A stretch of DNA of 64,000 nucleotides from Fusicatenibacter saccharivorans (GTDB taxonomy: Bacteria > Bacillota > Clostridia > Lachnospirales > Lachnospiraceae): assembly GCF_015557635.1 (NCBI RefSeq), contig NZ_JADNOP010000004.1:124001-188000 (forward strand), read 5' to 3'. Below are positions 42,967 through 52,157 of the stretch, piece by piece. The first letter of the stretch is position 1. Every line of letters starts with the position of its first letter. A program made the position numbers and the translations under genes. Below the pieces are notes generated by a model. It was not told the origin of the DNA. It saw only the letters and a list, made by a program, of their open reading frames with translations, and made no database searches.

Positions 42967-44058
42967 ATGGATATAGAAATGTTTGGTAAGCTTTCCGATG
43001 CATTTGGACCAAGTGGATTTGAGGAGGATGTCATCCGTACCATAGCAGATTACTGCAAAGAATTTGATGTAGAAAATGACGCAATGAATAACCTGTATGT
43101 GCGGATGCCGGGAACAGAGAAGGATTCCCGTCCGGTCATCCAGCTGGATGCCCATCTGGACGCATGCGGTTTCATGGTACAGAATATCCAGGACAACGGA
43201 TGCCTTGGCATTATCATGCTTGGCGGCTTTCATCTGACCAGCCTTCCGGCACATGCGGTATGGATCCGCACCAGATCCGGAAAGATGGTACATGGTATTA
43301 TCTGCGCAAAACCGGTTCATTTCATGACAACAGCGGAACGCAGCAGTCAGACTCTGGAAATTGAAAAAATGTATGTGGATGTCGGAGCAACCAGCCGCGA
43401 GGAGGTTGAAAATGTTTTCGGAATCCATATCGGTGATCCGATGATGCCGGATGTAACCTTTGAATACGATGCAGAGCATGAGATCTGCTTCGGAAAAGCA
43501 TTTGACAACCGGGCCGGCTGCGCATGCATCGTAGATACGATGAAACAGCTGGAAAAGGAGCAGGCTTCTCTTGCGGTTAATGTTGTCGGCGCCTTTGCAG
43601 CGCAGGAGGAGGTCGGAACCCGCGGTGCTGTGGTGACGAGCCAGATTGTAAAACCGGACCTTGCCATTGTATTTGAGGGATCTCCTTCCGATGACTTTTT
43701 CATCAGCGCAGGACAGGCACAGGGCTGCATGAAGAAGGGTGTTCAGATTCGTATCCTGGACAACAGCTATATTTCCAATACGCAGTTTATTTCACTGGCC
43801 GAGGAAGTAGCAGAAAAATGCGGAATTAAATACCAGGAGAGCGTAAGAAGAGGCGGAAGCACAAACGCAGCAAAAATCAGCGTGACAGGAAAAGCAGTTC
43901 CGTGTCTGGTGCTTGGTGTTCCATCCCGCTATGCGCACAGCCATTACAATTTCTGCGCAAAAGAAGACCTGGAGGCAGCAAGCGCAATGGCAGCCAATGT
44001 CATTCGTGCTTTAGATGAGGAAAAGATCCGTCATATCTGCCATCAGGATGTACTGTAA
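42967..44058 (+). CDS. M42 family metallopeptidase (glutamyl/deblocking aminopeptidase type)
   Basis: A 363-residue M42 aminopeptidase with zinc ligands recognisable in LDAHLDACGF (His and Asp), FDNRAGCAC (bridging Asp), AAQEEVGTRGA (catalytic Glu pair), VFEGSPSDDFF and AHSHYNFC (His). In the first motif the Glu of the common HxDE is Ala. ATG at 42967 is preceded by AGAGGATAAAACA; 25 in-frame upstream codons overlap the previous gene. It likely trims imported peptides in the cytosol. Confidence 0.9.
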   Translation: MDIEMFGKLSDAFGPSGFEEDVIRTIADYCKEFDVENDAMNNLYVRMPGTEKDSRPVIQLDAHLDACGFMVQNIQDNGCLGIIMLGGFHLTSLPAHAVWIRTRSGKMVHGIICAKPVHFMTTAERSSQTLEIEKMYVDVGATSREEVENVFGIHIGDPMMPDVTFEYDAEHEICFGKAFDNRAGCACIVDTMKQLEKEQASLAVNVVGAFAAQEEVGTRGAVVTSQIVKPDLAIVFEGSPSDDFFISAGQAQGCMKKGVQIRILDNSYISNTQFISLAEEVAEKCGIKYQESVRRGGSTNAAKISVTGKAVPCLVLGVPSRYAHSHYNFCAKEDLEAASAMAANVIRALDEEKIRHICHQDVL

Positions 44059-44082
44059 AATATTCGATAACGAAAGAAAAAG

Positions 44083-44129
44083 CATGCCGGAAGCGGGTTC
44101 ACAGGAAAGGTGAAGCCGTTTTCGGCATA
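44083..44129 (+). other. Intraoperon stem-loop
   Basis: ATGCCG..GG-TTCAC pairs with GGTGAA-CC..CGGCAT. There is no T tail; an mRNA processing or stability element is likely. Confidence 0.5.
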
Positions 44130-44153
44130 TCTGGTAAAAAGGAGAGTTTACAA

Positions 44154-44894
44154 GTGAGAAAACCGATCATTGGAATCTTGGGAAATACGTATAAAACACA
44201 GCCGGGACTTTTTTCAAGCGCGGAGAGAATGTATGTCAACAGCGATTATATCGAATCAGTTCTGAACAACGGCGGAATTCCTATGGCAATTCCGGCAGTT
44301 GCCATGAAAGCGGATCCGGAAGGCATACTTGCTGTGTGCGACGGAATTCTGGTTCCCGGCGGAGAGGACTTAAATCCGTGGTATTATGGAGAAGAGCCAA
44401 AACCGCAGATCCAGACCATCCGCCCGGAGATCGACGAGGCATGGTTTGCACTTGGACGGGCAGCAAAAGAGATGGGAATGCCTATGCTTGGCATCTGCAA
44501 AGGAATTCAGTTTTTAAATGTCCTGTGCGGCGGTGATCTGTACCAGGATATCTATACACAGAAGGAAACTACAATTCTGCATCTGCAGTCCCTGGAGCGG
44601 TCGTATCTGCATCACCATGTGGAAATTAAAGAGGGAACCCATCTGGCAGAAATTCTCGGGGCGGGAACCCATGCGGTAAACTCCATGCATCATCAGGCAG
44701 TGCGTACGCCGGGAGAGGACATCGTGGTTTCAGCAACGGCGCCGGATGGAACCATCGAGGCGATAGAAAGCCGCAACGGACAGATTGTGGCCGTACAGTG
44801 GCATCCGGAAGGGCTGATCCACTCAGCGCCGGAGATGAACCGTCTTTTTGCGGATCTGGTAGAAAGAAGCAGCAGATACAGAGAGAAAAGGTAA
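44154..44894 (+). CDS. C26 gamma-glutamyl hydrolase (class I glutamine amidotransferase-like)
   Basis: A 246-residue enzyme of the peptidase C26 family (PuuD-like), which hydrolyses gamma-glutamyl bonds. Nucleophile Cys115 is in GICKGIQFLN, and the His-Glu pair is in VQWHPEG; LVPGGEDLNPWYYGEE and SMHHQAV are typical PuuD-like segments. GTG start at 44154 with AAGGAG. In this operon it suggests that the imported peptides carry gamma-glutamyl linkages, as in wall peptides (D-iso-Glu) or polyglutamate. Confidence 0.9.
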   Translation: MRKPIIGILGNTYKTQPGLFSSAERMYVNSDYIESVLNNGGIPMAIPAVAMKADPEGILAVCDGILVPGGEDLNPWYYGEEPKPQIQTIRPEIDEAWFALGRAAKEMGMPMLGICKGIQFLNVLCGGDLYQDIYTQKETTILHLQSLERSYLHHHVEIKEGTHLAEILGAGTHAVNSMHHQAVRTPGEDIVVSATAPDGTIEAIESRNGQIVAVQWHPEGLIHSAPEMNRLFADLVERSSRYREKR

Positions 44895-45023
44895 CGATTT
44901 GGAGCTATGTAAAAGGAAAGAAAAACCGGGATGGGACTTTTGAACCGTTACGAAAAAATAAGAATGGATAAAGATGCGATTCCAAAAGCAGAGAGCAGGA
45001 ATCGTTCGGGAGGCAAAAAAAGA

Positions 45024-46334
45024 ATGAACAGAACAATAAGAGTATCGGCGGCAGGTGATATTCTGATTATGAAACGGCTTCTGCCGGGATATCAGGATGT
45101 TTTGCCGATTCGCGAATTTCTGATGCAGGGAGAGGTTCGGATGGCGAATCTGGAAACGACGATATCGGACGGCAGCTGTTACGCATCGGCGTATTCCGGC
45201 GGAACATGGCTGACGGCAGATGCGAGGTGTCTGGAAGATACCCTGCGTTACGGTTTTAATTTTCTTGGGATTTCGAATAATCATACGATGGATTATTCCT
45301 ACGAAGGACTTGCATCTACGATCAGCGAACTGAAAAAAAAGGATGTGGCATATGCCGGAGCAGGCAAAAATCTTTACGAAGCATCGCGTCCTGCCATTCT
45401 GGACACAACAGCGGGACAGATTGCGGTGATTGATATCTGTTCTACCTTTGAAAATGCAGCCAGGGCGGGAAGCCAGACGGAACGGCAGCCGGGCCGGCCG
45501 GGCTTAAATCCGCTGCGTTTTTCGGAAAAATATACCATTACGGAAAAACATGCGCAGGATCTTGCAAAGATTGCAGAGGTGACCGGAATCAACGGACTGC
45601 GGGATCTGCACCGGCAGGAGGGATTTATAGCTCCGCTTCCCGAGGGTGTCATGGAATTTGGCGGGAAAATGTTTGAAATCAGCAAGGACGGAACAGAGGG
45701 AAGAAGCTCCAGCCCGAATCCGATCGATGTGAAACGCACCGTCGATGCAATCCGGGAAGCGAAGATGACATGTGAGGCAGTCCTGGTTATGGTACATTCA
45801 CATGAAATTCGTAAGGACAATGACGAGGAAGCGGATTATTTTCTGGAGAAATTTGCACACGCCTGTATCGATGCGGGCGCCAGCGCGGTGATCGGGGGCG
45901 GAACGCATCAGCTGAAGGGAATCGAACTGTATCATGACTGTCCGATTTTCTATTGCCTCGGAAATTTTATTTTTGAAAATCAGTATGTACGCCTTCTGCC
46001 AGCGGACTACATGGAAAAATATGGTCTGAATATTCACACGGCAGCATCCATCGGAATCGCCAGGCGGCAGGAGCAGTCCTCACATTCCCTCTACGAAATT
46101 CCGGAGGTCTATCGGAGTGTGCTGCCGTATTTCGAGATCTGTCAGGGGAAATGCACACATCTGGAGCTTCTGCCGGTCGAGCTTGGTATGGACAGGGAAA
46201 ACTCAGAAAAAAATATTCCGTACGTGGCAGACGAAAAAACAGCAGAAAAAATTGCAGAATATCTCACCCGCGTGAGCAAGAGATATGGAACAGAATGGGA
46301 ATACAAAGAAGGAAGGATTGTGCTTCATGCGTAA
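45024..46334 (+). CDS. CapA family metallophosphatase-fold protein
   Basis: A 436-residue protein of the CapA/PgsA family (calcineurin-like metallophosphatase fold) associated with poly-gamma-glutamate systems. Motifs are AAGDILIMKRL, MANLETTISD, GISNNHTMDYS, MVHSHEIR and GGGTHQLKGIELY with a final FYCLGNFIFE. No membrane anchor or signal peptide is present if ATG 45024 is the start (GGGAGG ten bases upstream); the frame is open to 44931. Without an anchor a hydrolytic cytosolic role, perhaps on gamma-glutamyl material, is more plausible than capsule export. Confidence 0.85.
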   Translation: MNRTIRVSAAGDILIMKRLLPGYQDVLPIREFLMQGEVRMANLETTISDGSCYASAYSGGTWLTADARCLEDTLRYGFNFLGISNNHTMDYSYEGLASTISELKKKDVAYAGAGKNLYEASRPAILDTTAGQIAVIDICSTFENAARAGSQTERQPGRPGLNPLRFSEKYTITEKHAQDLAKIAEVTGINGLRDLHRQEGFIAPLPEGVMEFGGKMFEISKDGTEGRSSSPNPIDVKRTVDAIREAKMTCEAVLVMVHSHEIRKDNDEEADYFLEKFAHACIDAGASAVIGGGTHQLKGIELYHDCPIFYCLGNFIFENQYVRLLPADYMEKYGLNIHTAASIGIARRQEQSSHSLYEIPEVYRSVLPYFEICQGKCTHLELLPVELGMDRENSEKNIPYVADEKTAEKIAEYLTRVSKRYGTEWEYKEGRIVLHA

Positions 46335-48024
46335 AAAATGGGAAATAGAAGAGGAATACCGAAACTTTTGCCGGAACAACAAAGAACTTGCGCTGCAGAC
46401 GCTGCGGGAGCTGACACTGACCCCGACGGAAACGGGAAAAGAGGATCAGAGAATCGCATATTGCATGGAATGGATGAAACAGCAGGGCATGGAGTCGGTT
46501 CATACGGATGAGCTTGGAAATGTAATCTGGGAGTATCGGCCGGAACAGGAAAAGAAGGTTCTGTATACGGCGCATCTGGACACTGTGTTTTCGCTGGAGG
46601 AACCGCTGGAGATTAAGGAAGACGGAATGATCTGGCGTTGTCCCGGCATCACAGACGATACCGTGAATGTCGTGATGCTTCTGATGGCGGCAAAATACGT
46701 TCATGAGACAGAGCCGGAGCTTCCATGCGGTCTGATTTTTGCAGCGGATCTGGGAGAAGAAGGGCTTGGCAATCTGTGCGGAGTTCGCGCGCTTGTCGAC
46801 CATTATGAAAAAAATCTGTGCGGAATGGCAGCCTTTGATCTGTATCGGGATAAAATGTATCCCATCTGCATCGGGTCTGTCCGGTATCGGATTTCGGCAA
46901 AAACAAAGGGCGGTCATTCTTTCCTGAATTTCGGAAGAAAAAATGCCATTGCAGAGCTTGCGGGTCTGATCGGAGAGCTTTACCGTTTTCAGACAGATGC
47001 AGCATCTCATACAACATACAATGTAGGAAAGATAGAGGGAGGAACCTCCGTCAATACGATTGCGCAGGATGCCTCCATGCTGTTTGAATTCCGTTCGGAG
47101 GATTACCGGAGTCTGGAAGCCTGCGAAACATATCTGGAGCAGACCATAGCAGCACGCCAGAGTGAGGAGGTACAGTATTCCTGTGAGCTCGTCGGAAAGC
47201 GGCCGTGCGCAAGAGAAACCGATCCTGTCCAGATGGCACGTATGACGCGGTGCGCACAGAAAACGCTGAAGGCAGCCGACGGGGAAGAACCGGTATGCTC
47301 TGAAGCATCCACAGACTGTAATATCCCATTGTCACGGCATATTCCTGCCATCTGTGTCGGTTTCTGCCGGGGCGGAGGAGCGCATACCAGAGAAGAATGG
47401 CTCGATGCCGCCAGCGTAGAAGATGGCATGTGTGCAGCCGTAGCACTCGTATGCCGGCTTCCGTGGATGTGCTGCGAGAGCAGAGTCGTTGTAAGGGACG
47501 GGATAGAGGATCGAAAAGAGAAAGAAGAAATCCGGCAGCTGCTGGAGCGGTGCGATCAGGATTTCGTTCCGCCGCTTTCCCACCGCAACAGTACATCCCA
47601 GACGAACTGGGCCGAGACAGAAGAAAAGACGGATGGAATTGCAGAATATCTGGAAAATATCTGCAGTCAGCATGTGGTGCTGTGGAAGGAAGAGGGAGTC
47701 GTGCGGGCCTTTATGACCTGGAAGGATCATTTTAACTGTGAAAATCTGGAAGCATATCCGGATTCCTGCTATCTGACCACCCTCTGCGTCTGGCCGGATT
47801 ACCGCGGACAGGGAATTTCGGAGGTAATGTATGCAGAAGCAGAAAAGGACATCGCGGCAAAATTTCCGGGAAGCCGGATTACTCTCCGTACCTGGTCCAC
47901 GAACGGGGCCCAGGAGCATATCCTGGACAAGCTGGGATATAGTCTTGTCCGGCGGCTGAAAGATGACCGTGGAGAAGGAATTGATACGGTTTATTTTGTA
48001 AAAAAGGAAGAAAACGACAGATAA
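46327..48024 (+). CDS. M20 metallopeptidase fused to GNAT acetyltransferase
   Basis: A single 565-residue frame. Residues 1 to about 385 form an M20 peptidase: YTAHLDTVFSLEE (zinc His and Asp), PGITDDTVNVVMLL (bridging Asp), AADLGEEGLGN (catalytic and zinc Glu) and a dimerisation segment with GGHSFLNFGRKNA. Residues about 405-565 are a GNAT domain with TTLCVWPDYRGQGISEVMYAEAE as acetyl-CoA loop and a DKLGYSLVRRL end. The start overlaps capA by eight bases. The fusion could pair hydrolysis with N-acetylation of a released residue; this is inference. Confidence 0.85.
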   Translation: MRKKWEIEEEYRNFCRNNKELALQTLRELTLTPTETGKEDQRIAYCMEWMKQQGMESVHTDELGNVIWEYRPEQEKKVLYTAHLDTVFSLEEPLEIKEDGMIWRCPGITDDTVNVVMLLMAAKYVHETEPELPCGLIFAADLGEEGLGNLCGVRALVDHYEKNLCGMAAFDLYRDKMYPICIGSVRYRISAKTKGGHSFLNFGRKNAIAELAGLIGELYRFQTDAASHTTYNVGKIEGGTSVNTIAQDASMLFEFRSEDYRSLEACETYLEQTIAARQSEEVQYSCELVGKRPCARETDPVQMARMTRCAQKTLKAADGEEPVCSEASTDCNIPLSRHIPAICVGFCRGGGAHTREEWLDAASVEDGMCAAVALVCRLPWMCCESRVVVRDGIEDRKEKEEIRQLLERCDQDFVPPLSHRNSTSQTNWAETEEKTDGIAEYLENICSQHVVLWKEEGVVRAFMTWKDHFNCENLEAYPDSCYLTTLCVWPDYRGQGISEVMYAEAEKDIAAKFPGSRITLRTWSTNGAQEHILDKLGYSLVRRLKDDRGEGIDTVYFVKKEENDR

Positions 48025-48096
48025 CATGGTGCTTGCAAATCGTAGCTGAAGGTGTCATAATCGGAAGCATAAGACAGCAAAAGGAGGGCTATAGCT

Positions 48097-49581
48097 ATGC
48101 CTTGTACAACCATTTTAGTTGGAAAGAAAGCATCGTATGACGGTTCCACCATGATCGCGCGAAACGACGATTCCGGTGCAGGCCATTATACATCGAAAAA
48201 ATTTGTAGTGATTCACCCGGAGGAGCAGCCGAGAACCTATAAAACCGAGATTTCTCATCTGACCATTGAGCTTCCGGACAATCCGATGCGGTACACTGCA
48301 GTGCCAAACGCAGAAAAAGGCGAGGGTGTCTGGGCGGCAAGCGGCGTGAATGCAGCGCAGGTCGGTATGACTGCGACCGAGACAATCACATCGAATCCGC
48401 GTGTGCTGGGTGCGGATCCGCTTGTTGTTTATCAGCCGGCGGAAGACGGAAAAGAAGAGGTTCCGGGCGGAATCGGCGAGGAGGACCTTGTTTATATTGT
48501 TCTTCCTTATATTAAAAGCGCCAGAGAGGGTGTCAAAAGACTGGGCAGCCTGCTGGAGCAGTACGGTACATACGAGATGAACGGCATTGCATTTCAGGAC
48601 CACGATGAGATCTGGTGGCTGGAGACGATCGGCGGCCATCACTGGATGGCAGTGAAAGTGCCGGATGACCATTATGTGGCCATGCCGAACCAGCTTGGCA
48701 TCGACCATTTTGATCTGGAGGATGCACTCGGCGAACAGAAGGAATATATGTGCTCAGCAGACTTGAAAGAATTTATTGAAACATATCATCTGGATCTTTC
48801 TATGGATGGAAATTTTAATCCGCGCGATGCCTTCGGAAGCCACGATGATTCCGATCACGTTTACAATACACCGCGTGCCTGGTTCATGGAGCGCTATCTG
48901 AACCCGCACACGAAAAAATGGGACGGACCGGATGCCGATTACACACCAGTATCTGACGATATTCCGTGGATGATGGTTCCGGAGAAGAAGATCACCGTAG
49001 AGGATGTGAAATACGTACTGTCCTCTCACTATCAGGGAACACCGTACGACCCGTATGCCGCATACGGCGAGAAATCGTGGAAAGGGGCATACCGCTCCAT
49101 CGGTGTCAATCGGACCGATTTCCTTTCTGTCATCCAGATGCGCCCGGATCACAAAGGAGACAACGGCATTCTGCAGTGGATTGCATTTGCGTCAAATGCA
49201 TTCAATGTGCTGGTTCCGTTCTACACCGATGTGACGACAACACCGGAGTATCTTTCCAACACAACGGGAGAGGTTTCCACAGATAACTTCTACTGGGCAA
49301 GCCGCATGGTGGCAGCAATGGCAGATGCATCCTATAAGTCTTCTATCTTCCACATTGAGCGGTATCAGGAAAAGGTGATGGCAAAAGGCCATGCACTGAT
49401 CCATCAGTACGATGCGCTGCTTGCAGGGGAGACAGACGAAACAAAACAGACACAATTGAGAGAAGAAGCAAACAACAAAATCGCTGAAATGCTGAAAAAG
49501 GAGACGGGTGCAACACTGCACAAGGTACTCTTTGAACTCAGCAACCAGATGAAAAACGCGTATTCCAGATCGGATGCGTAA
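48097..49581 (+). CDS. C69 family dipeptidase (PepD type)
   Basis: A 494-residue Ntn-type dipeptidase of family C69. The N-terminus MPCTTILVGKKASYDGSTM contains the nucleophile Cys3 after a very short propeptide, and GVWAASGVNAAQVGMTATE and NDDSGAG-like segments fit PepD/acid-ceramidase-related proteins. No signal peptide is visible, so it is cytosolic, cleaving a broad range of dipeptides. AAGGAGG precedes ATG. It is the last gene of the peptide region; a stem-loop at 49611-49645 follows. Confidence 0.92.
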   Translation: MPCTTILVGKKASYDGSTMIARNDDSGAGHYTSKKFVVIHPEEQPRTYKTEISHLTIELPDNPMRYTAVPNAEKGEGVWAASGVNAAQVGMTATETITSNPRVLGADPLVVYQPAEDGKEEVPGGIGEEDLVYIVLPYIKSAREGVKRLGSLLEQYGTYEMNGIAFQDHDEIWWLETIGGHHWMAVKVPDDHYVAMPNQLGIDHFDLEDALGEQKEYMCSADLKEFIETYHLDLSMDGNFNPRDAFGSHDDSDHVYNTPRAWFMERYLNPHTKKWDGPDADYTPVSDDIPWMMVPEKKITVEDVKYVLSSHYQGTPYDPYAAYGEKSWKGAYRSIGVNRTDFLSVIQMRPDHKGDNGILQWIAFASNAFNVLVPFYTDVTTTPEYLSNTTGEVSTDNFYWASRMVAAMADASYKSSIFHIERYQEKVMAKGHALIHQYDALLAGETDETKQTQLREEANNKIAEMLKKETGATLHKVLFELSNQMKNAYSRSDA

Positions 49582-49610
49582 GGCTTTTTGGGGGGAAAGA
49601 ATAAGAGAAT

Positions 49611-49645
49611 GGTTCTGCGCGCAGGAAAAATTGCGCGCAGAATCA
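49611..49645 (+). terminator. Stem-loop ending the peptide operon
   Basis: An 11-bp perfect stem TTCTGCGCGCA / TGCGCGCAGAA with a 8-nt loop. The T tail is poor, so termination may be partial. Confidence 0.65.
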
Positions 49646-49751
49646 TTTCCTGTCCGGAACCGCCTCGAACAAACAGGGTGTTACAGTTCGTCGGAAACCA
49701 GTGAACGATACGATCCTGATAAAAAATCTCAGCGTACTTTGGTGAATTTTG

Positions 49752-49780
49752 TTGACAACAGGCAGTTCCTGTGCTACAAT
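49752..49780 (+). promoter_or_regulatory. Promoter of rpmG-secE-nusG-rplKA
   Basis: TTGACA at 49752-49757 and TACAAT at 49775-49780, 17-bp spacer, with an extended TG before the -10. The leader of about 140 nt (49787-49925) has a small GATCC/GGATC hairpin at 49875-49888. It also holds a 22-codon frame from ATG 49792 without ribosome binding site, probably chance. Confidence 0.85.
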
Positions 49781-49925
49781 AAACCAGCGACATGGAAGAA
49801 GGTCTTTTTTTTATGCCTGAAATTGCTGAAGTACGAGCAGCAAAAACAGGGCAGAAATGAAGAGACCGCCGCTGATCCGCAAGGATCACAAGCGATAACG
49901 CAAATACACAGTGGAGGTGGAAGTC

Positions 49926-50075
49926 GTGCGCGTAAAAATCACATTGGCATGTACTGAATGCAAACAGCGTAATTACAACATGACAAAAGAGAAAAAGAAC
50001 CATCCTGAGAGAATGGAGACAAAGAAGTACTGCAGATTCTGCAAAAAGCACACAATGCACAAAGAAACCAAATAA
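49926..50075 (+). CDS. rpmG: Ribosomal protein bL33
   Basis: A 49-residue L33 protein of the zinc-binding (C+) form: Cys pairs CTEC (residues 9 and 12) and CRFC (36 and 39) flank a basic [20 protein letters not shown] core. GTG start at 49926 with GGAGGTGG upstream. First gene of the secE-nusG operon, the standard order in Firmicutes. Confidence 0.95.
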   Translation: MRVKITLACTECKQRNYNMTKEKKNHPERMETKKYCRFCKKHTMHKETK

Positions 50076-50096
50076 TCTTTGGTAAGAGGTGATCCA

Positions 50097-50297
50097 ATGG
50101 CAGAAACTGAAAAAAAAGCATCCAAAAAGAGCTGGTTCAAGGGCTTGAAAGCAGAGTTCAGAAAAATCATCTGGGTTGACAACAAAACGCTGGGCAAGCA
50201 GACCGTTGCAGTCGTAGCGATCTCTGCAGTAACCTGCGGGTTAATCACCCTGGTTGACAGCGCTGTAATCGAGTTCGTCAATTTATTGATCAAATAA
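50097..50297 (+). CDS. secE: Preprotein translocase subunit SecE
   Basis: A 66-residue single-span SecE: a charged N-terminus, the conserved WFKGLKAEFRKIIWVDNKTL amphipathic helix (residues about 14-33), and one membrane helix near 38-60. It stabilises SecY in the translocon. ATG 50097 follows AAGAGGTGATCC. Confidence 0.94.
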   Translation: MAETEKKASKKSWFKGLKAEFRKIIWVDNKTLGKQTVAVVAISAVTCGLITLVDSAVIEFVNLLIK

Positions 50298-50313
50298 GGA
50301 TAAAGGTGTCAGA

Positions 50314-50835
50314 ATGTCAGAAGTAAACTGGTATGTAGTCCACACCTATTCGGGCTATGAAAACAAAGTAAAAGCCAATATTGAGAAAACAATTGAGAAC
50401 CGTCATCTTGAGGATCAGATTTTGGAAGTACGTGTTCCTATGGAAGAAGTTGTTGAAGTCAAGAACGGAACCAAGAAACAGGTACTCCGGAAATTGTTTC
50501 CGGGCTACGTTCTGATCAACATGATCATGAACGACGATACCTGGTATGTTGTCCGCAATACCAGAGGTGTTACGGGCTTCGTAGGACCGGGATCCAAGCC
50601 GGTACCGCTTACGGATGAGGAAATGGTGAACCTTGGAATCACCGGTGGTGAGGAAAAGGTTGAGCTTGACCTTGAAGTCGGCGATGCAGTCGTTGTAACA
50701 GGCGGCGCATGGAAGGATACAACCGGACTGATTCAGAGTATCAACGATACAAAACAGATGGTTACCATCAATGTTGAGCTGTTCGGCCGCGAAACGCCGG
50801 TAGAAATAAGTTTCGCAGAAGTCAAGAAGATGTAA
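50314..50835 (+). CDS. nusG: Transcription termination/antitermination factor NusG
   Basis: A 173-residue NusG with the NGN domain (WYVVHTYSGYENKVKANIEK at residues 5-24, LFPGYVLINM, VRNTRGVTGFVG) and the C-terminal KOW domain (VGDAVVVTGGAWKDTTGLIQ). It binds RNA polymerase and couples it to translation. The next segment before rplK carries an L1-type leader hairpin. Confidence 0.96.
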   Translation: MSEVNWYVVHTYSGYENKVKANIEKTIENRHLEDQILEVRVPMEEVVEVKNGTKKQVLRKLFPGYVLINMIMNDDTWYVVRNTRGVTGFVGPGSKPVPLTDEEMVNLGITGGEEKVELDLEVGDAVVVTGGAWKDTTGLIQSINDTKQMVTINVELFGRETPVEISFAEVKKM

Positions 50836-50856
50836 GAAATGCCCCAGGGGCGTTTC

Positions 50857-50884
50857 GTGGGAGGGAAATTCCCGCAATTACCAC
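50857..50884 (+). promoter_or_regulatory. L1-binding mRNA leader motif before rplK
   Basis: GTGG (50857-50860) pairs with CCAC (50881-50884) around a GGGA/TCCC inner stem and an asymmetric loop. This resembles the 23S rRNA L1 binding site and its mRNA mimic, used for autogenous repression. A nearly identical copy lies at 51368-51395. Confidence 0.75.
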
Positions 50885-50907
50885 ATTTATTTAGGAGGTG
50901 CCGTAAA

Positions 50908-51333
50908 ATGGCAAAGAAAGTTACAGGATATATCAAATTACAGATTCCTGCTGGTAAAGCAACACCAGCACCACCGGTTGGACCTGCACTTGGACAGCAC
51001 GGAGTAAACATCGTACAGTTTACCAAAGAGTTCAACGCAAGAACAGCAGATAAGGGAGACCTGATCATCCCTGTAGTTATCACTGTATATGCAGACAGAA
51101 GTTTCAGCTTCATAACCAAAACTCCTCCGGCAGCAGTTCTGCTTAAGAAAGCCTGCAACCTGAAATCTGGTTCCGGCGTTCCGAACAAAACGAAAGTTGC
51201 TACTATCTCTAAGGACAAAGTTCGTGAGATCGCAGAGATGAAGATGCCAGACCTGAATGCAGCAACTGTTGAGGCAGCTATGAGCATGATCGCAGGTACC
51301 GCAAGAAGTATGGGTATCGTTGTAGAGGACTAA
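50908..51333 (+). CDS. rplK: Ribosomal protein uL11
   Basis: A 141-residue L11: [31 protein letters not shown] at the start (N-terminal domain, conserved Pro residues) and the C-terminal rRNA-binding domain with [29 protein letters not shown] at 50908 is preceded by TAGGAGGTG; an upstream in-frame extension to 50839 covers the leader and is excluded. Confidence 0.97.
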   Translation: MAKKVTGYIKLQIPAGKATPAPPVGPALGQHGVNIVQFTKEFNARTADKGDLIIPVVITVYADRSFSFITKTPPAAVLLKKACNLKSGSGVPNKTKVATISKDKVREIAEMKMPDLNAATVEAAMSMIAGTARSMGIVVED

Positions 51334-51367
51334 TTTAGAAGAAGAGTTTACATCTTCTCGTATTGAC

Positions 51368-51395
51368 GTGGGAGGGAGATTCCCGCAACTACCAC
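51368..51395 (+). promoter_or_regulatory. L1-binding mRNA leader motif before rplA
   Basis: Second copy of the motif at 50857-50884, differing at only two positions in 28. It ends 17 bases before rplA and overlaps the approach to its AGGAGG, so L1 binding here could block translation of rplA directly. Confidence 0.75.
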
Positions 51396-51412
51396 CAGGA
51401 GGTTATTAGACA

Positions 51413-52105
51413 ATGAAACATGGTAAGAAATATTTAGAGGCTGCAAAAGCAGTTGATCGTAGCATTCAGTACGATCCGGCAGATGCTATTTCCACAGTTA
51501 AGAAATTAGCTACTGCTAAATTTGACGAGACAATCGAAGTTCACATCAAAACTGGTTGTGACGGACGTCACGCAGACCAGCAGATCCGTGGAGCAGTTGT
51601 TCTGCCGCACGGTACCGGAAAACAGGTTCGTGTACTTGTTTTCGCTAAAGGCGCAAAAGCTGATGAGGCTGTTGCAGCAGGTGCAGAGTTCGTTGGAGCT
51701 GAGGAGCTGATCCCGAGAATCCAGAACGATGGCTGGTTTGATTACGATGTTGTTGTTGCTACACCGGATATGATGGGTGTTGTTGGTCGTCTGGGCCGTG
51801 TACTTGGACCGAAAGGTTTAATGCCAAACCCGAAGGCTGGTACCGTAACTATGGATGTTACCAAAGCCGTTAAAGAGATCAAAGCAGGTAAGATTGAGTA
51901 TCGTCTTGACAAAACAAACATTATCCACGTGCCAATCGGAAAAGCTTCTTTTACTGAGGAGCAGTTAAGCGACAACTTCCAGACGCTGATCGGTGCAATC
52001 AACAAAGCAAAACCGGCTACTCTGAAGGGACAGTACCTGAAGAGCGTTACTCTGGCTCCTACTATGGGACCTGGAGTTAAGGTTAATACTTTGAAGCTTG
52101 CATAA
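51413..52105 (+). CDS. rplA: Ribosomal protein uL1
   Basis: A 230-residue L1 with the two-domain fold; [34 protein letters not shown] begins domain I and [22 protein letters not shown] is the signature loop (residues about 123-144). It binds 23S rRNA at the L1 stalk and its own mRNA. A terminator follows at once, so rplJ-rplL are not in this operon here. Confidence 0.97.
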   Translation: MKHGKKYLEAAKAVDRSIQYDPADAISTVKKLATAKFDETIEVHIKTGCDGRHADQQIRGAVVLPHGTGKQVRVLVFAKGAKADEAVAAGAEFVGAEELIPRIQNDGWFDYDVVVATPDMMGVVGRLGRVLGPKGLMPNPKAGTVTMDVTKAVKEIKAGKIEYRLDKTNIIHVPIGKASFTEEQLSDNFQTLIGAINKAKPATLKGQYLKSVTLAPTMGPGVKVNTLKLA

Positions 52106-52121
52106 TAAATGAAAGAATGAG

Positions 52122-52157
52122 GACCCCCGGGGCTGTAATGGCTCCGGGGGTTCTTTG
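52122..52157 (+). terminator. Terminator after rplA
   Basis: GACCCCCGGGGC pairs with GCTCCGGGGGTTC (one or two G-U or mismatched pairs), loop of 7 nt, then TTCTTTGTGTT. Confidence 0.85.

Noticed and set aside
49792-49860. 22-codon leader peptide before rpmG
   Set aside because: It would start about five bases after the transcription start without a ribosome binding site and ends before the rpmG signals; probably chance.
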